NCBI GenBank assembly: GCA_937920235.1
Contig: CALGUK010000027.1
Coordinates: 1 to 48,145 of the forward strand
Direction: 5' to 3'
DNA: 48,145 nucleotides
Source: an uncultured Clostridia bacterium
GTDB taxonomy: Bacteria > Bacillota > Clostridia > Oscillospirales > Acutalibacteraceae
The notes under the pieces were generated by a model. The model made no database searches and was not told the origin of the DNA. It saw only the letters and a list, made by a program, of their open reading frames with translations. The first letter of the stretch is position 1; each line of letters opens with the position of its first letter. The position numbers and the translations under genes were made by a program. Below, piece by piece: positions 34,144 through 43,703 of this stretch.

Positions 34144-34875
34144 ATGAGCGAAACTGCAATCTCAGTAAAAAATGTAAAAATCAGATACCGTATGATGAAT
34201 AAGGTTTCATTTTTCAGAGCGTTGGTATCTCGTTCCACATATTCAAAAACAAAATTTTTTGAAGCCGTCAAAGGCTTGTCCTTTGAGGTTCCCAAGGGTC
34301 AGATTTTGGGTATTGTCGGCAAAAACGGCAGCGGTAAATCCACTCTTTTGCGTGCGATAGCGGGAATTTTTTCTCCCGACGAGGGTGAAATTGACCTTCA
34401 CGGGAACACCATATCTCTTCTTTCAATAGGTGTCGGTTTCCAGAACGCACTTTCAGGTCGTGAAAATATCTTCCTTTCGGGTATGCTCTTAGGCTTCTCC
34501 CGTGATGCCATTGAAGAAAAGCTGCAGGAAATCATCGACTTTTCCGAGCTCGGCGAGTTTATTGACCGTCCCGTAAAATCATATTCAAGCGGCATGTATT
34601 CAAAGCTTGCGTTTGCAATTACGGCCATTCTCGAAACTGACATTATGCTTATCGACGAGGTTCTCAGTGTCGGCGATGCCAAATTCAAAAAGAAGAGTTA
34701 TGCAAAGATGAAAGAGCTTATTTCAAAAGAGGACAGAACCGTTCTCATTGTTTCGCACAGCTCCGACACTATCAAAAACCTTTGCGACAATGTTCTCTGG
34801 ATTCACGACGGAGAAATGAAAATGTACGGAACAACTGCAGAGGTACTTCCCAAATATGATGAGTTTATGAAATAA
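34144..34875 (+). CDS. polysaccharide/teichoic acid ABC exporter, ATPase
   Basis: Cytoplasmic Wzt/TagH-type ATPase, 243 aa. Walker A GIVGKNGSGKSTLLRAIAG, signature YSSGMYSKLAFAI, Walker B DIMLIDEVLSVGD and the switch His in VLIVSHSSDT. The N-terminal FFEAVKGLSFEVPKG is typical for this subfamily. It ends after the nucleotide-binding domain with no carbohydrate-recognition extension, so polymer chain length is not read by a Wzt-type C-terminal domain. Strong AAGGAGGA ribosome binding site. Confidence 0.93.
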   Translation: MSETAISVKNVKIRYRMMNKVSFFRALVSRSTYSKTKFFEAVKGLSFEVPKGQILGIVGKNGSGKSTLLRAIAGIFSPDEGEIDLHGNTISLLSIGVGFQNALSGRENIFLSGMLLGFSRDAIEEKLQEIIDFSELGEFIDRPVKSYSSGMYSKLAFAITAILETDIMLIDEVLSVGDAKFKKKSYAKMKELISKEDRTVLIVSHSSDTIKNLCDNVLWIHDGEMKMYGTTAEVLPKYDEFMK

Positions 34876-34878
34876 GAT

Positions 34879-35892
34879 ATGGATATGAAAAACAATAAAC
34901 CTATTGATTTTGTCATTATCTGGGTTGACGGTGCCGATCCGGAATGGCGTAAGGAAAAAGCAAAATATGACGGTTCGGTTATCACAACCGCCAACAGCGA
35001 TGTCAGATTTCGCGATTGGGACAATCTTCGTTATTGGTTCAGAGCCGTTGAGAATTACGCACCGTGGGTCAACAAAATCCATTTTGTAACCTGGGGACAT
35101 TTACCACCTTGGCTTGATACAACAAATCCGAAGCTTAATATTGTAAATCACAAGGATTATATCCCTGAAAAATATCTTCCAACCTTCAGTTCACACACAA
35201 TTGAATTAAATCTTCATAGAATTGAAGGTCTTGCAGAGCAGTTTGTTTATTTCAACGACGACATGTTTCTCAACGCACCCGTAAAGCCGGAGGATTTCTT
35301 TGTCAACGGAATTCCCTGTGATACTGCTGCCGTTCACTGTATTTACTTTGCAAACGACAGCGCCGGACATTTTCACGGTGCTGATATTGAAGTTATCAAC
35401 GATAATTTCAACAAACATCAATGTATGAAACGCGACTGGAAAAAGTGGTTCAGTCCGCGTAACGGACTCAAAAACGTAATGCGAACCGCACTTCTTATGC
35501 CCTGGCCGTGGTTTCCGGGAATGTTCTGTCACCACACTCCGTCCTGTTTTTTGAAATCCACATTTGTAAAGGTCTGGGAAAAGGCTTATGACACCCTTGA
35601 CGAAACCTGCCTTAACAAATTCCGTAAAAAAGGTGATGTCAACCAATGGGTTATGAAATATTGGCAGCTTGCAGAGGGAAATTTTGCGGCAAGGGATTAC
35701 AGATTCACCCAATGCTATCATATTGACGATGATATGATAAACCCGCTCTGCAGAGAAATCGTCGAAAAAAAGCACGCGATGATCTGCATTAATGATACCG
35801 ATGCCACAGAGAATTTTGAGGAAAAAAAAGAAGCTGTTATTGAGGCATTTGAAAAGACTCTGCCGCACAAATCCACATTTGAAAAACAGTGA
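34879..35892 (+). CDS. Stealth-family capsular polysaccharide phosphotransferase
   Basis: Hexose-1-phosphate transferase of the Stealth family, which makes phosphodiester-linked capsule or wall polymers. The 337-aa protein shows CR1 as DFVIIWVDGADPEWRKEK (10-27), RFRDWDNLRYWFRAVE before PWVNKIHFVTWG, CR2 with YFNDDMFLNAPVKPEDF, and a CR3-like HHTPSCFLKS. It starts 3 nt after the ATPase stop; the ribosome binding site is weak, suggesting coupling. The name Stealth comes from a proposed role in hiding microbes from hosts. Confidence 0.9.
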   Translation: MDMKNNKPIDFVIIWVDGADPEWRKEKAKYDGSVITTANSDVRFRDWDNLRYWFRAVENYAPWVNKIHFVTWGHLPPWLDTTNPKLNIVNHKDYIPEKYLPTFSSHTIELNLHRIEGLAEQFVYFNDDMFLNAPVKPEDFFVNGIPCDTAAVHCIYFANDSAGHFHGADIEVINDNFNKHQCMKRDWKKWFSPRNGLKNVMRTALLMPWPWFPGMFCHHTPSCFLKSTFVKVWEKAYDTLDETCLNKFRKKGDVNQWVMKYWQLAEGNFAARDYRFTQCYHIDDDMINPLCREIVEKKHAMICINDTDATENFEEKKEAVIEAFEKTLPHKSTFEKQ

Positions 35893-35903
35893 GGTTGTTT
35901 TAA

Positions 35904-38177
35904 ATGAATAAAAATTATATCTGGCTTTTCGGTGAAAATCTCGGAAATACTGCAAACAACAATTCCTTTTATTTCTGGAAACGCGCCTTAAATTCACAGG
36001 ATGACATTGACAAATACTTCATCATGTCAAAAAATGACGATAATATGAAGGTTTATTCCAAGCTTTCGGACAGAGAGAAAAAATTCGTAGTCTGGAAAAA
36101 CAGCCTGCACCATTTTGATTTATACTATAAAGCCGACATGTTCTTTGTAACACTCAGTTACAAAGACATTCTTCCTAACAAGCTGTTGTGGAAAAAGCTT
36201 AATTTTCTTATCACCAAACCTCTTATATATCTTCAGCACGGTACACTCGGCATAAAGGCTATCGGGTATAAAGGTGATGCATATAACAACAATATGTTCA
36301 GATTTGTTTACTACAATAAATCTATCAAAGAAACCTTTATGGAAAGCAATCAGTTCCGCGATTATCAGATGTATTACGGCATCTATCCGCCAAGATATCA
36401 GGAGCTTGTAAAGAGACATCTTGAATACTCGGCTCAGAAAACCGACGGCAAGAATATTCTGTGGTTCCCCACCTGGCGAGAATATTTCGGCAAAAATTAT
36501 AAAACTGAAATTCTGCTTTTACAGATGAAAAGAATTCTCTGCAACGAAAAACTTGCAGCTTATCTTGAATCCACTTCATCCGTTTTTACTGTTTGCCTTC
36601 ATCAGTTTTTCGACGAGGAAAAAATTGCATATTTCAAAGAAAATCTCCAAACGGACCGTATTAAATTCGTACACGCTTCATGCACGGATGTCCTCGATGA
36701 GCTTGCAAGAAACGACGTGCTTATAACAGACTACTCATCTGTCGGATTTGATTTTACGGCACTCGGAAAGCCCGTTCTTCTTTTTCAACCGGATCTTGAA
36801 ACATATCTTGCCAACAGAAGTCTTTACTGTACAATTGATGAGCTTCAGGAGGTCTCATACTCCAAATCCGCAAAGCTCATTGATGCTATTGTCAACGAAA
36901 CATACGGAATAAATCCGTTTTTCCGTTCCCGTCTGCCCGAAAACATCGATTTTGACTTTATTTTAAACGGCGAACATATCGACCGCATGTATAAGGAATT
37001 TTCCGAGATACAGAGAAACAAAGTCACCTTCCTCGGATATAATTTTTACGGCATAGGCGGAACAGTTTTTGCAACACGTTCCCTTGCGGAAGCTCTGCTT
37101 GAGAAAAACTATCTCGTTCAGCTTATTTGTCTTAAAGGCTTTAAGAGATATGACAGTATGCCTTACGGTCTGCAGCTTACCCCTCTGTATATCGACGGCG
37201 GCAGAACAAAGACCGAGCTGCTCAAACGCACAATTCCCAAGTGGAACTGTCTTTACGGCAATCTTAATTATGACTGTTCAAAGAAAAATCTCCGTCCTTA
37301 TTCAAATCTGGCATTAGAAAATATGCTGAAAACAATCAAAACCAAGACTCTTGTATCTACCCGTGAGTCTATGCACTTATACATGAACAAGGATATTTCT
37401 GACCATGTTAAAAACAAGATTTATTTCTTCCACTGTGCTTCAAGCGTCGTCTGTGACCTCTACCCTGAAGCGTTCAGAAAAATTTCTCAGGATAAGCTCG
37501 GCAAGGTTGTGTTTGTAACCGACGAAAGCCGTCAGGCATACAAACGTGATCTTGACTATGACAATTATGAAAAATGTCTTGTGCTCGGAAACGCACTTGA
37601 AATCAGCCGAAGTGTCAGCCGTGATGAAATTACAGTTGAAGAAAAAGAAGAGGGAAAAGGTTTCAGCGGTATGTATCTTATCCGTATAAGTCCTGACAGA
37701 CAGCCCGACTTGGAAAATCTCTTCGGTTTTGCCCATTATCTTAAGGATAACAACATAAACGATATAAGCATAAGCGTTTACGGTAACGGTGGCTATGTCA
37801 ACGAGTTCCTCAATTATATTTATGACAATGAGCTCGATGATTATATCAAATACTGTGGCGAAACCAAAAATCCCAAGCTCGAAATGCAGAAGCACGATGC
37901 TGTTGTGGATTTCACTCTTAACCACTCCTTCGGCATGCCGTATATCGAAGCGATACTTAACGGTAAAATGCTCTACTGTGCCGACAATATCGCATCCCGC
38001 GAGGTTCTGAACAACATTGACGGTTGTATCTATTCATCATACAGCGACCTTGTCGACAAAATCCACAAATTCAGCGATGTTACCGAAGAACAGCTCCGTG
38101 CAAATTATGATGAAATCTGCAAGATGTATTCGAGAGAAGTTCTTGCCGATAAATTTATAGACTTTATCGAAAACTGA
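35904..38177 (+). CDS. TagF-like glycerophosphotransferase fused to a GT4-type glycosyltransferase
   Basis: Two-module enzyme, 757 aa. Residues 1-370 resemble CDP-glycerol glycerophosphotransferases (TagB/TagF family) with LQHGTLGIKA (catalytic His at 112) and LITDYSSVGFDF (273-284). Residues 373-757 resemble a GT-B glycosyltransferase family 4 domain, starting NFYGIGGTVFATRSLAEAL and ending with the NHSFGMPYIEAILNG nucleotide-sugar site. The pairing predicts a repeat unit built of an alditol-phosphate (or ribitol/glycerol-P) plus a sugar. GAGGT lies 8 nt before the ATG. Last gene of the export operon. Confidence 0.85.
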   Translation: MNKNYIWLFGENLGNTANNNSFYFWKRALNSQDDIDKYFIMSKNDDNMKVYSKLSDREKKFVVWKNSLHHFDLYYKADMFFVTLSYKDILPNKLLWKKLNFLITKPLIYLQHGTLGIKAIGYKGDAYNNNMFRFVYYNKSIKETFMESNQFRDYQMYYGIYPPRYQELVKRHLEYSAQKTDGKNILWFPTWREYFGKNYKTEILLLQMKRILCNEKLAAYLESTSSVFTVCLHQFFDEEKIAYFKENLQTDRIKFVHASCTDVLDELARNDVLITDYSSVGFDFTALGKPVLLFQPDLETYLANRSLYCTIDELQEVSYSKSAKLIDAIVNETYGINPFFRSRLPENIDFDFILNGEHIDRMYKEFSEIQRNKVTFLGYNFYGIGGTVFATRSLAEALLEKNYLVQLICLKGFKRYDSMPYGLQLTPLYIDGGRTKTELLKRTIPKWNCLYGNLNYDCSKKNLRPYSNLALENMLKTIKTKTLVSTRESMHLYMNKDISDHVKNKIYFFHCASSVVCDLYPEAFRKISQDKLGKVVFVTDESRQAYKRDLDYDNYEKCLVLGNALEISRSVSRDEITVEEKEEGKGFSGMYLIRISPDRQPDLENLFGFAHYLKDNNINDISISVYGNGGYVNEFLNYIYDNELDDYIKYCGETKNPKLEMQKHDAVVDFTLNHSFGMPYIEAILNGKMLYCADNIASREVLNNIDGCIYSSYSDLVDKIHKFSDVTEEQLRANYDEICKMYSREVLADKFIDFIEN

Positions 38178-38195
38178 TTTTATGAGGTGATTTCA

Positions 38196-38639
38196 ATGAT
38201 TTTTGACACTTTGGAAAATATAAATAACTACAAGGGGTTAGGCAGAGTTTATACAGCTCTGCAATTTCTTGCCGATACCGATTTTTCCGAAATGCCCTTG
38301 GGAAGATACGAGCTTGAGGGCGACGATATTTTCTATATGGTTCAATCCTATGAGACAGACCCTTACAAAACCGTTTCGGAAGCTCATAAAAAATATATTG
38401 ATATTCAATTTATGGTTGACGGCGAAGAAATTGTAGGTGTTGCACCGTTTTCGGCAGAAAAAACCGGGACCGAAGCGAAACCCGAGAACGACGTATGGTT
38501 CTATGAGTGTCATACCGAGCCTCTCACACTTTTCAAAAACAGTTTTATGGTGCTTTATCCGAATGATCTCCACTGTCCCGGTGTTGCGGTTGACAATCCT
38601 TTGACCTGTCGCAAGGTTGTAGTTAAGGTGAAAGTATGA
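38196..38639 (+). CDS. YhcH/YjgK/YiaL family protein
   Basis: Small cupin-like protein, 147 aa, of the DUF386 family; some members are sugar anomerases (for example sialic acid). It starts MIFDTLENINNYKGLG and has HKKYIDIQFMVDGEE, the conserved metal-site region, and a C-terminal NDLHCPGVA. The ATG at 38196 is 6 nt after GAGGTG; an in-frame GTG at 38187 overlaps the site. It lies 18 nt after the TagF-like gene and overlaps the next gene by 4 bases. The substrate here is unknown. Confidence 0.88.
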   Translation: MIFDTLENINNYKGLGRVYTALQFLADTDFSEMPLGRYELEGDDIFYMVQSYETDPYKTVSEAHKKYIDIQFMVDGEEIVGVAPFSAEKTGTEAKPENDVWFYECHTEPLTLFKNSFMVLYPNDLHCPGVAVDNPLTCRKVVVKVKV

Positions 38640-40069
38640 TAAAAAATATTTATTCCGGAAAAATTACCGAATTGCGCGAAAAAGCCGGTATGACACGCTC
38701 CTCCTTTGCAGAGCGTGTGAATACTGATGAAGAAACCGTCACACTTTGGGAGTCGGGTGAAAAATTGCCGTCTGCCGAAGAATTTTACAGAATGTCAAAG
38801 CTCTTCGGTGTATCAATGGAAAGCTTTTTTGAGGATGAACACAAAGCCTCATGCCGCGAGATGACAAAAGGTATGGAATCTTTGAATCAACTATACCGTA
38901 TCGGCAGAGGTCCTTCGAGTTCACACACAATGGGACCCGAAAAAGCCTGCATTATCTTCAAAAAAAATAATCCCGATGCGGACAGATTTAAAGCCATACT
39001 CTACGGTTCTCTTGCAAAAACCGGAAAAGGACACTGCACGGATACGGTTATTGAAAGCACTCTTTTTCCTGTTCACTGTACTGTTGAATTTGACTATCTC
39101 AAATCAGATATTGAACATCCTAACACGATGGAGCTGTTTGCATACAAAAACGGCGAGCAGATTGATTTTATCCGAGTATTCAGCGTCGGTGGCGGCAGAA
39201 TAGAGTTTGAAGGAAGCTCCTCGGCAAAAGAACCGATAGTTTATGCCCTCAGTACCTTTGCCGAGATAAAGGCATATTGCAAAGAGAAAAAATACCGTCT
39301 CTGGCAATATGTTGACGAGGTTGAGGGCGAATGTATCTGGGATTATCTGGCTGAGGTATGGAAAACTATGAAGAACGCCATCGAAACCGGCATCGAGGAT
39401 GAAGGTGTTCTACCCGGCGGACTTGAAGTTCAGAAAAAAGCCAAATACCTTTATAATATGGAGCATATCGGAGAGAGTGCGGAAACGAGGGAAAACAGAG
39501 AAGTCTGTTCCTATGCCTTTGCCGTCAGCGAGCAGAACGCTTCGGGCGGAAGAATCGTTACCGCCCCCACCTGCGGTGCTTCGGGTGTACTTCCCGCTGT
39601 TCTCTACTATATGCAGTTAAAACACGGATTTACCGACAGACAGATTTTGCAGGCACTTGCAACAGGCGGACTTATAGGTAATCTTATAAAGACAAATGCT
39701 TCAATTTCCGGCGCGGAATGCGGATGTCAGGCGGAGGTCGGTACTGCCTGCGCTATGGCATCGGCTGCTCTCGGTGAACTTTTCGGACTCAAGCGAGGTA
39801 AAATCGAATATGCCGCCGAAATTGCAATTGAGCATCATCTCGGTCTCACCTGCGACCCGATTTGCGGTCTTGTTCAGATCCCGTGCATTGAGAGAAATGC
39901 TGTTGCGGCTATGAGAGCGATAAACGCAGTTAATCTTGCAAGCTTCCTCAGTGAAACGAGAAAGATTTCGCTGGACAATGTAATCGAAACAATGAGAAAA
40001 ACAGGTCTTGATATTCACGCAGCATACCGAGAGACCTCCGAAGGCGGACTTGCTACATTAAACATATAA
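38636..40069 (+). CDS. XRE-type HTH domain fused to iron-sulfur L-serine dehydratase
   Basis: Serine dehydratase cleaves L-serine to pyruvate and ammonia using a [4Fe-4S] cluster. Residues 8-65 are an XRE/lambda-repressor-like helix-turn-helix (ITELREKAGMTRSSFAERVN, then VTLWESGEKLPS). Residues 80-477 are a full one-chain enzyme: beta part with RIGRGPSSSHTMGP (88-101) and alpha part with APTCGASGVLP, CGCQAEVGTACAMA and TCDPICGLVQIPC, which carry the cluster cysteines. Many Firmicutes encode alpha and beta separately and without HTH. The DNA-binding part could let the enzyme act as its own regulator. Coupled by ATGA overlap to the YhcH gene. Confidence 0.92.
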   Translation: MIKNIYSGKITELREKAGMTRSSFAERVNTDEETVTLWESGEKLPSAEEFYRMSKLFGVSMESFFEDEHKASCREMTKGMESLNQLYRIGRGPSSSHTMGPEKACIIFKKNNPDADRFKAILYGSLAKTGKGHCTDTVIESTLFPVHCTVEFDYLKSDIEHPNTMELFAYKNGEQIDFIRVFSVGGGRIEFEGSSSAKEPIVYALSTFAEIKAYCKEKKYRLWQYVDEVEGECIWDYLAEVWKTMKNAIETGIEDEGVLPGGLEVQKKAKYLYNMEHIGESAETRENREVCSYAFAVSEQNASGGRIVTAPTCGASGVLPAVLYYMQLKHGFTDRQILQALATGGLIGNLIKTNASISGAECGCQAEVGTACAMASAALGELFGLKRGKIEYAAEIAIEHHLGLTCDPICGLVQIPCIERNAVAAMRAINAVNLASFLSETRKISLDNVIETMRKTGLDIHAAYRETSEGGLATLNI

Positions 40070-40070
40070 A

Positions 40071-40103
40071 AATAGGGACTCAATATAATATTGAGTCCCT
40101 ATT
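40071..40103. terminator. bidirectional terminator
   Basis: A perfect 15-bp inverted repeat (40071-40085 with 40089-40103) with a 3-nt loop lies between two convergent genes. It is flanked by T-rich DNA on both strands and ends exactly at the symporter stop codon. Confidence 0.85.
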
Positions 40104-41519
40104 TTATGCTGTTTTGTTTTTTCTTCGTTCCGCAAGCTCCTTGTGCATTTTATCCGTCGTCTTTTTATTAAGCGGATAAGCAAGCATCAATATGAGAACA
40201 ACCAATCTTAATATAAACGGAATAAGCGTTGCGATGTCATACATTCCGTTCAGCACCTCGTCGCTTTGAGAGATTCCTGCTCCGGTTTTATCGCTGTCGT
40301 AGCCTGCAAGGCTGACAATCCACGGTGCCAAAGATGCAATGGCCTGTCCGATTTTTCTCATAAATGTAAAGAAAGCAAAATCAGCCGCTTCTTCACGGAC
40401 ACCCGTTACCCATTCATCACAGTCAATAATATCCGCCGCAAATGACCATGTCTGAACCGTCGCAAAGCCTACGCCGAGGCTGTTGATAACGGAAAGCACA
40501 ATGAAGAGCCCCGCATCATCTTTACCTATCGGCAGAGCAAACATCAAAAATGTCGCCAGCGTTGAAACTGCAAATCCGACAAGGCTTGTCTCTTTCTTTC
40601 CGAATTTTGTGATCAGCTTATTTGAGAAAGGAATAAAGAGAATCATCGGAACATATGTAAGCAATGTGAAAACGGTGTTGAGCGCGCTGTTACAGAAATA
40701 GTCCTTGAACAGATATATTGTAACCGTGTTTATATACATCTGAGTAGCCAGCATAAGACAGGTTACACAGCACATAAGTACAAAAGCCTTGTTTTTTATG
40801 ATCCTCTTAAATGTACCGAGCAATGAGGTTTTCTGCTGAGCTATGTCCAGCTTCATATCCTTTTCAAGACCGGGTTCCTCCGTAAACGAATTATAGCCTC
40901 CTGTATATGCAAGGAACATCAGAAAGCCCACAATCGCCATTCCGATTGTCATATATTCGGGGTTCATCTGATTTTGGTCGGCACCGGCTGTCATTACAAG
41001 CACAGGGAAAAACAATGTGGGATAAATACCTATACCGCCGCCGATTGAACGGCACATTGAAAGAGAGCTTCTTTCCTCTTCACGCTGAGTCATAATATTG
41101 GCAAGAGAACCGTAAGGTACTGATACAAACGTATAAAGCGTTCCGTACAGCACATAAAGAACTGCCACCCAGAGCGTATTGAAGGTCAGATTATCGGAAA
41201 TCTGTACGAACATAAGTATAGTTACGAGTGCCAGAGGGTAGCCCGCCAGGCGGAAAAGAGGTCTGTATTTACCCTTTTTACCCACTTTTCTTCTTTGCAC
41301 TATTGAACCGACTATCGGGTCGGCAATGCAGTCCCATATTTTTGCAATAATCATTACTGCACTGATAACAGCACCGGGCATTTTCAGAATATCGGAACAA
41401 TATATGGCTAAATACGAGCTCATAATACAAAATGCCGAGTTATTTGCTATTTCAATAGCCGTATATCCTACATAATTTTCTGCCGTCACCTTTTTTTCGG
41501 GATTCGGTTTCCTTTTCAT
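40104..41519 (-). CDS. GPH/MelB-type sugar:cation symporter
   Basis: Major facilitator carrier of the glycoside-pentoside-hexuronide family, 471 aa, with about 12 hydrophobic segments. Family signs: GYTAIEIANNSAFCIMSSYL at the start, KIWDCIADPIVGSIVQR (the MelB Asp region) and KGKYRPLFRLAGYPLA. Charged C-terminal tail. Divergent from a GH43-like gene, so it may import the sugars that enzyme releases. Specific sugar unknown. Confidence 0.9.
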   Translation of the reverse strand: MKRKPNPEKKVTAENYVGYTAIEIANNSAFCIMSSYLAIYCSDILKMPGAVISAVMIIAKIWDCIADPIVGSIVQRRKVGKKGKYRPLFRLAGYPLALVTILMFVQISDNLTFNTLWVAVLYVLYGTLYTFVSVPYGSLANIMTQREEERSSLSMCRSIGGGIGIYPTLFFPVLVMTAGADQNQMNPEYMTIGMAIVGFLMFLAYTGGYNSFTEEPGLEKDMKLDIAQQKTSLLGTFKRIIKNKAFVLMCCVTCLMLATQMYINTVTIYLFKDYFCNSALNTVFTLLTYVPMILFIPFSNKLITKFGKKETSLVGFAVSTLATFLMFALPIGKDDAGLFIVLSVINSLGVGFATVQTWSFAADIIDCDEWVTGVREEAADFAFFTFMRKIGQAIASLAPWIVSLAGYDSDKTGAGISQSDEVLNGMYDIATLIPFILRLVVLILMLAYPLNKKTTDKMHKELAERRKNKTA

Positions 41520-41541
41520 TTGTCATCACCGTCAAATATAT

Positions 41542-41610
41542 TAACACAATTCGTCAAAAATGTCTATAATCTCCATTTATTTATTTACTTTTATCGGAAA
41601 TTATGGTAGT
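41542..41610. promoter_or_regulatory. divergent promoters between symporter and GH43-like genes
   Basis: Minus strand: TAGACA and TAATAT with a 17-bp spacer point to the symporter. Plus strand: TTTACT and TAGTAT with a 17-bp spacer (about 41583-41611) point to the GH43-like gene. Both are moderate matches; no obvious operator was found. Confidence 0.5.
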
Positions 41611-41641
41611 ATTTATAAATCTGATATACGGAGGAACAGAT

Positions 41642-42571
41642 ATGGCATATCTCTTTGTTCATTTTAAAGAAAAAGTCACACCGGACGGCGAACAGGTTTA
41701 TTTCGGCATCAGTCGTGACGGTGTTAACTGGGAATCGGTAAACGGCAGCAATCCCGTGCTGACTGCACAAAAAGGTGAAAAGGGATGTCGCGACATTGAA
41801 ATAGTGCGGCTTGAATCGGGTGGATTTATCATACTCACAACCGACCTTTCTATCGCTTACAGACTCGATGAAAACTATAATGTTAACTGGTCCGAGGTTA
41901 ACCGTACCGGAAGCAAATGCCTGCGCATGTGGAAAACCGACGACCTTGTGAACTTCAGCGAGGAAAAGCTTGTATATTTCGGACGAGACGATTTCGGCTG
42001 TATGTGGGCTCCCGAGGTATATTATGAAAAGGATACGGGAGAATATCTTATTCATTGGGGATCAACTGTTGCAGAGGATGACTACAAGCATATGTCCATT
42101 TTCTGCTCTATTACAAAGGATTTTGAAACATTTTCAGAACCGACTCTGTTTTTTACTAAGGACAATGAAATTCTCGATACCCATATCCGCAAAATTGACG
42201 GCACATATCATATGTTCTATAAAAACGCTCAGAATCCGTCAATGAATATGCACGCTACCTCCGACAACCTTTACGGACCGTATAAGCACGATGAAAAGTT
42301 TGAAGAATATATGAGCAATATCGACAAACCCGGCTCATATGAAGCAGGCACAAGCTTTACCCTGCCCGACGGCAGATGGTGTGTTCTCTTTGATTTTTTC
42401 GGATGCGAAAGAGAAAAAATGGGATATGTTCCCTTTATCTCGTCAAAACCCGGTGATATGAATTTCACACGCTGTCCCGATATGTTCAGCTTCCCCTACG
42501 GGTACAAGCACGGCGGTGTAATTGAAATTACCAACGAGGAATATGAAAGACTGAAAAGCGCAAAATTCTGA
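41642..42571 (+). CDS. glycoside hydrolase family 43-like enzyme (cytoplasmic)
   Basis: Five-bladed beta-propeller glycosidase, 309 aa, without a signal peptide. The GH43-type motif MWAPEVYYEKDTGEYLIHWG is clear; LDTHIRKIDGTYHMFYKN and GSYEAGTSFTLPDG contain further acidic residues consistent with the active site. Substrates of the clan are arabinosides or xylosides; this one cannot be assigned. The ATG at 41642 follows GGAGG by 7 nt; a longer frame from 41603 is discarded. Pairs with the divergent symporter. Confidence 0.78.
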   Translation: MAYLFVHFKEKVTPDGEQVYFGISRDGVNWESVNGSNPVLTAQKGEKGCRDIEIVRLESGGFIILTTDLSIAYRLDENYNVNWSEVNRTGSKCLRMWKTDDLVNFSEEKLVYFGRDDFGCMWAPEVYYEKDTGEYLIHWGSTVAEDDYKHMSIFCSITKDFETFSEPTLFFTKDNEILDTHIRKIDGTYHMFYKNAQNPSMNMHATSDNLYGPYKHDEKFEEYMSNIDKPGSYEAGTSFTLPDGRWCVLFDFFGCEREKMGYVPFISSKPGDMNFTRCPDMFSFPYGYKHGGVIEITNEEYERLKSAKF

Positions 42572-42644
42572 TTAAAAATCATTTGTCGGTACAATCCGAG
42601 TAAGCGAACATTCTCTTGTAAACTATAGCTTAACATAAAAACCA

Positions 42645-42676
42645 AACGGACAATGCGTAAGCTTACATTGTCCGTT
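42645..42676. terminator. bidirectional terminator
   Basis: AACGGACAATG (42645-42655) pairs perfectly with CATTGTCCGTT (42666-42676), loop 10 nt containing AAGCTT, between convergent genes. ATTTATAT follows on plus; TTTGGTTTTTATG on minus. Confidence 0.75.
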
Positions 42677-42689
42677 ATTTATATACCTC

Positions 42690-43703
42690 TTATTCGGTTT
42701 TTTCTTCTGCGGGAATAAGGACTTCGTCGATTGATTCCACCTCAGCAGTCTTACTCATTTCCTTACGGTTTTTTTCCGATTTTTCGTCAAGCCAGGCGAT
42801 AATGTCGGCAAAGACCTCATCACGATTTATCTCGTTCAGAATTTCGTGTCGTGCTCCCTCATAAAGCTTCATTGACACATTTCTGTGCCCTGTCTTTTTC
42901 AGGGTTTTGCACACCTCATTAACGCCCTTACCGTAATCCCCTATCGGGTCCATTGAACCTGAAACGAGAAAAATGGGAAGGGATAACGGAACCATATTAT
43001 ACCATCTGCGCGAGGACACCTGTCGCAAAGTCATAAACAACGCTTTCATTCCGCTTACGGTGTATTTATATCCGCAGAGCTCATCGGCTATAAACTTGTC
43101 CACCTCGGCTTCATCGCGTGAAACCCAATCATATTCGGTTTTCTTCTTCGTTTTTCTGTTATATGCTCCGAAAGCCATTGTGTCAAGGACGTCGGATCGG
43201 TACATTTCACCGTTCTGTTTTATCAGCGTATTAGCAAGATGAATACCGATTCCCAGCATAAGATTTTCTCCGCTTGTTCCGCTGTAAACCGCACCGTCAA
43301 GAAGATAAGCGTATTTTGCGGTATATTTGCGAGCAATAAGACTTCCCATACCGTGACCGAACATAAAAAACGGCAGATCGGGATATTCACTTTTTGCGAT
43401 ATCCGACAGAGTTTTCAAATCTTCAACAAAGGTTTCTTCACCGTTTTCGCCGAAAAATCCAAGCATCTCCTTATCGGTCACCGAAGAACCGTGCCCTATG
43501 TGGTCACTTATGAATACAGCATACCCCGCCTTGCAGAGTTCAAGCGCAAATCGGGCATATCTGTTGGAATACTCTGCCATTCCGTGAGAAATCTGGACAA
43601 TTCCCTTTATTGAGCCGTAATCAATCGGCGCGGCACTCTGTGCATATATTTCACACAGTCCCGATGCAGACATATATGTATAATCCTTTGTCAAAAATTC
43701 CAA
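42690..43703 (-). CDS. alpha/beta hydrolase, monoacylglycerol lipase-like
   Basis: Serine hydrolase (Hydrolase_4 family), 337 aa. Oxyanion/early motif GIVQISHGMAEYSNRYARFA, nucleophile elbow FGHGMGSL (Ser in GMGS), acid residue near VSGSMDPIGDYG, and catalytic His in YEGARHEILNE. It is probably a lysophospholipase or monoglyceride lipase. The likely start is TTG at 43703, 6 nt after AAGGTG; the GTG at 43712 falls inside that site. A Glu/Lys-rich C-terminal tail of about 25 residues lies beyond the family core. Confidence 0.88.
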   Translation of the reverse strand: MEFLTKDYTYMSASGLCEIYAQSAAPIDYGSIKGIVQISHGMAEYSNRYARFALELCKAGYAVFISDHIGHGSSVTDKEMLGFFGENGEETFVEDLKTLSDIAKSEYPDLPFFMFGHGMGSLIARKYTAKYAYLLDGAVYSGTSGENLMLGIGIHLANTLIKQNGEMYRSDVLDTMAFGAYNRKTKKKTEYDWVSRDEAEVDKFIADELCGYKYTVSGMKALFMTLRQVSSRRWYNMVPLSLPIFLVSGSMDPIGDYGKGVNEVCKTLKKTGHRNVSMKLYEGARHEILNEINRDEVFADIIAWLDEKSEKNRKEMSKTAEVESIDEVLIPAEEKTE

